In this document: in pieces, positions 45,388 through 46,697 of the stretch
Layout: every line of letters begins with the position of its first letter
Numbering within the stretch: the first letter of the stretch is position 1
DNA from: Haliea sp.
GTDB lineage: Bacteria > Pseudomonadota > Gammaproteobacteria > Pseudomonadales > Halieaceae
Reading direction: 5' to 3'
Assembly (NCBI GenBank): GCA_024642265.1
Contig: JAHEBL010000015.1
Span: forward strand, 1-46,697
DNA: 46,697 bases
Notes under the pieces: model-generated
Seen by the model: the letters and a program-made list of their open reading frames with translations, nothing else
Databases searched by the model: none
Told to the model about the DNA's origin: nothing
Translations under genes and position numbers: made by a program

Positions 45388-46575
45388 TCAGCGGCTGGCC
45401 CGGGGCATCCACAACCCCGCGGCCGAAATGATGTCACGCTGGATTTCATTGGCGCCGCCACCGAAGGTAATAATCGACGCCGTGCGATAAAGGCGCTCCA
45501 GCTTGCGCGCCTCTGCTGTGGCGTGTGCACTGCCCGATCGCACCAAGCCCGCCTGCCCGTAGATTTCGCCAAGCATCCGGTAAATCTCGATAAACCCTTC
45601 CGAACCGTACACTTTTGCCGCAGAGGCGTCGGCCATTTCCAGAACACCCTCGGTCATGGCCCAGGACTGCTTGTACACGATCAGTTTCATACACTCAATG
45701 AGCGTGCGGCAGCGGGCCAGGTTCTGCTGCACCCAGGGCTGGTCAATCATTCGCCCACCCGCAGGCAATTGAGCGCTGGCCGCCCATTTCGCCACCTGGT
45801 TGAACAACTGCGACACCGGGCCGAAGTTGATGAGGCTCAGGCGCTCCCGGTTGAGTTGGCCGGTGATCAGTTTCCAGCCGCCGTTGAGCTCCCCAACCAG
45901 GTGATCGTTGCTCACGCGGATATTGTCGTAAAACGTGGCGTTGGTGCGCACCCCGCCGAGGGTATGCACCGGCGTGCAACTCCAGCCCGGATCCGAGTTG
46001 GGCACGAGGAACATCGATATACCCTTGTGCTTCTTCGGGGCGGACGGGTCGGTGCGCACCGCGAGCCAGGTGTAGTCGCAGAAGTGGGCCAGGGAGGTCC
46101 ACATTTTCTGCCCGTTGATAATCCATTCATCCCCGTCGCGCACGGCGCTGGTGGTCAGGCTGGCCAGGTCAGTACCGGCACCGGGCTCCGAATAACCGAT
46201 TGATATGAGCAGCTCGCCACTGAGTATTTTCGGCACCAGCTCGCGCTTTACCCAGTCACTGCCCTGCTCCGCCAGCACCGGCCCCACCGACTCAGTGGTC
46301 AGGAAGGGAAAGGGGTAACCCGCCCGCATGACTTCTTCCACGAAGATAAATTGCTCCAGTGGCGTCATGCCACGGCCGCCCCAGGCTGCTGTCCAGCCCA
46401 CGCCGATCCAGCCGTCGCGGCCCATTTTGCGCAGGGCCTCGCGCCACAGGGGACCGCCGCCCTCCCCCATGTCGCGTTCGCACTCCTCAACCAGCTCCGG
46501 CGTCATCAGCTGCCTGAAATAGGCGCGCAGCTCGTCGCGCAGTGCCAGTTGCTGTTCAGTGAACTGGATGTTCAT
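45388..46575 (-). CDS. Acyl-CoA dehydrogenase, first subunit of a pair
   Basis: The 395-residue acyl-CoA dehydrogenase shows GWTAAWGGRGMTPLEQFIFVEE, the FAD/substrate strand IGYSEPGAGTDLASLTTSAVRDGDEWIINGQKMWTSLA, and the FAD-binding C-terminus FGGGANEIQRDIISAAGLWMPR. It oxidises acyl-CoA at the alpha-beta bond, passing electrons to ETF. The NEIQ end is the family norm, unlike its downstream partner. GAGGG lies six to seven bases ahead of the ATG. The 122 bp upstream reach the window edge and show no feature I can name. Confidence 0.9.
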   Translation of the reverse strand: MNIQFTEQQLALRDELRAYFRQLMTPELVEECERDMGEGGGPLWREALRKMGRDGWIGVGWTAAWGGRGMTPLEQFIFVEEVMRAGYPFPFLTTESVGPVLAEQGSDWVKRELVPKILSGELLISIGYSEPGAGTDLASLTTSAVRDGDEWIINGQKMWTSLAHFCDYTWLAVRTDPSAPKKHKGISMFLVPNSDPGWSCTPVHTLGGVRTNATFYDNIRVSNDHLVGELNGGWKLITGQLNRERLSLINFGPVSQLFNQVAKWAASAQLPAGGRMIDQPWVQQNLARCRTLIECMKLIVYKQSWAMTEGVLEMADASAAKVYGSEGFIEIYRMLGEIYGQAGLVRSGSAHATAEARKLERLYRTASIITFGGGANEIQRDIISAAGLWMPRASR

Positions 46576-46697
46576 TCGGCGCCCTCAATCCTCGGGTGTC
46601 CATTGCTGTAAAAGTCTAGGCGTTTTGGTCGCCCGCCGACACCTGACCTCGGGCCAAAATGAGTGACCATTTCGCTCAGCTTGATAGCTCTTTGCCA

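Overview
The window is a GC-rich (roughly 60-63% by eye) chromosomal segment of a gammaproteobacterium. Gene order in two blocks (folD/tRNAs/cysS-glnS-ppiB-lpxH, and leuCDB-asd-fimV-truA-trpF-accD-folC-dedD-cvpA-purF-metZ) follows the Pseudomonas pattern. trpBA sits beside trpF, both aconitases lie together, and there is a paired acyl-CoA dehydrogenase of the steroid/branched-chain type. I infer a marine, non-enteric lineage, possibly Halieaceae/Cellvibrionales. No rRNA or species marker is present, so this is not certain.

Layout. 1-727: a lower-GC edge with the 3' part of an unrecognised gene, a decayed coding remnant and tandem repeats resembling an IS end, next to the 3' end of tRNA-Arg. 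728-1249: tRNA-Pro, tRNA-His and tRNA-Arg on the minus strand behind a good sigma70 promoter. 1390-7926: folD, cysS/glnS, ppiB, lpxH, miaE and a DUF1289 gene (folate, translation, lipid A, tRNA modification). 8121-15156: acnB, fumC and acnA, two aconitases flanking a class II fumarase. 15168-19114: a moxR / DUF58 / tgpA transglutaminase operon.

19147-35687: a 16.5-kb run on the minus strand, read leuC, leuD, leuB, asd, fimV, truA, trpF, trpB, trpA, accD, folC, dedD-like, cvpA, purF, metZ. Many joints are 1-22 bp overlaps. A divergent LysR gene faces leuC, and the two promoters overlap around a T-N11-A palindrome. truA has no ATG, GTG or TTG start and probably begins with CTG inside a CTGA overlap with the fimV stop.

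36685-46575: a PaaI-type thioesterase, a flavodoxin-like oxidoreductase, a zinc-free MDR reductase with an operator-like inverted repeat over its promoter, a non-coding segment with a 30-bp perfect palindrome made of two consensus DnaA boxes, rlmKL, a three-gene cluster of unknown function (lipoprotein, exported protein, HTH protein with a histone-like basic tail), and two adjacent acyl-CoA dehydrogenase subunits.

Most of the window is core metabolism. The points that deserve follow-up are the DnaA-box palindrome region, the non-canonical truA start, the unknown three-gene cluster, the divergent leuC/lysR control region, the recurring -10 plus GC-rich discriminator pattern, and the mobile-element-like left edge.
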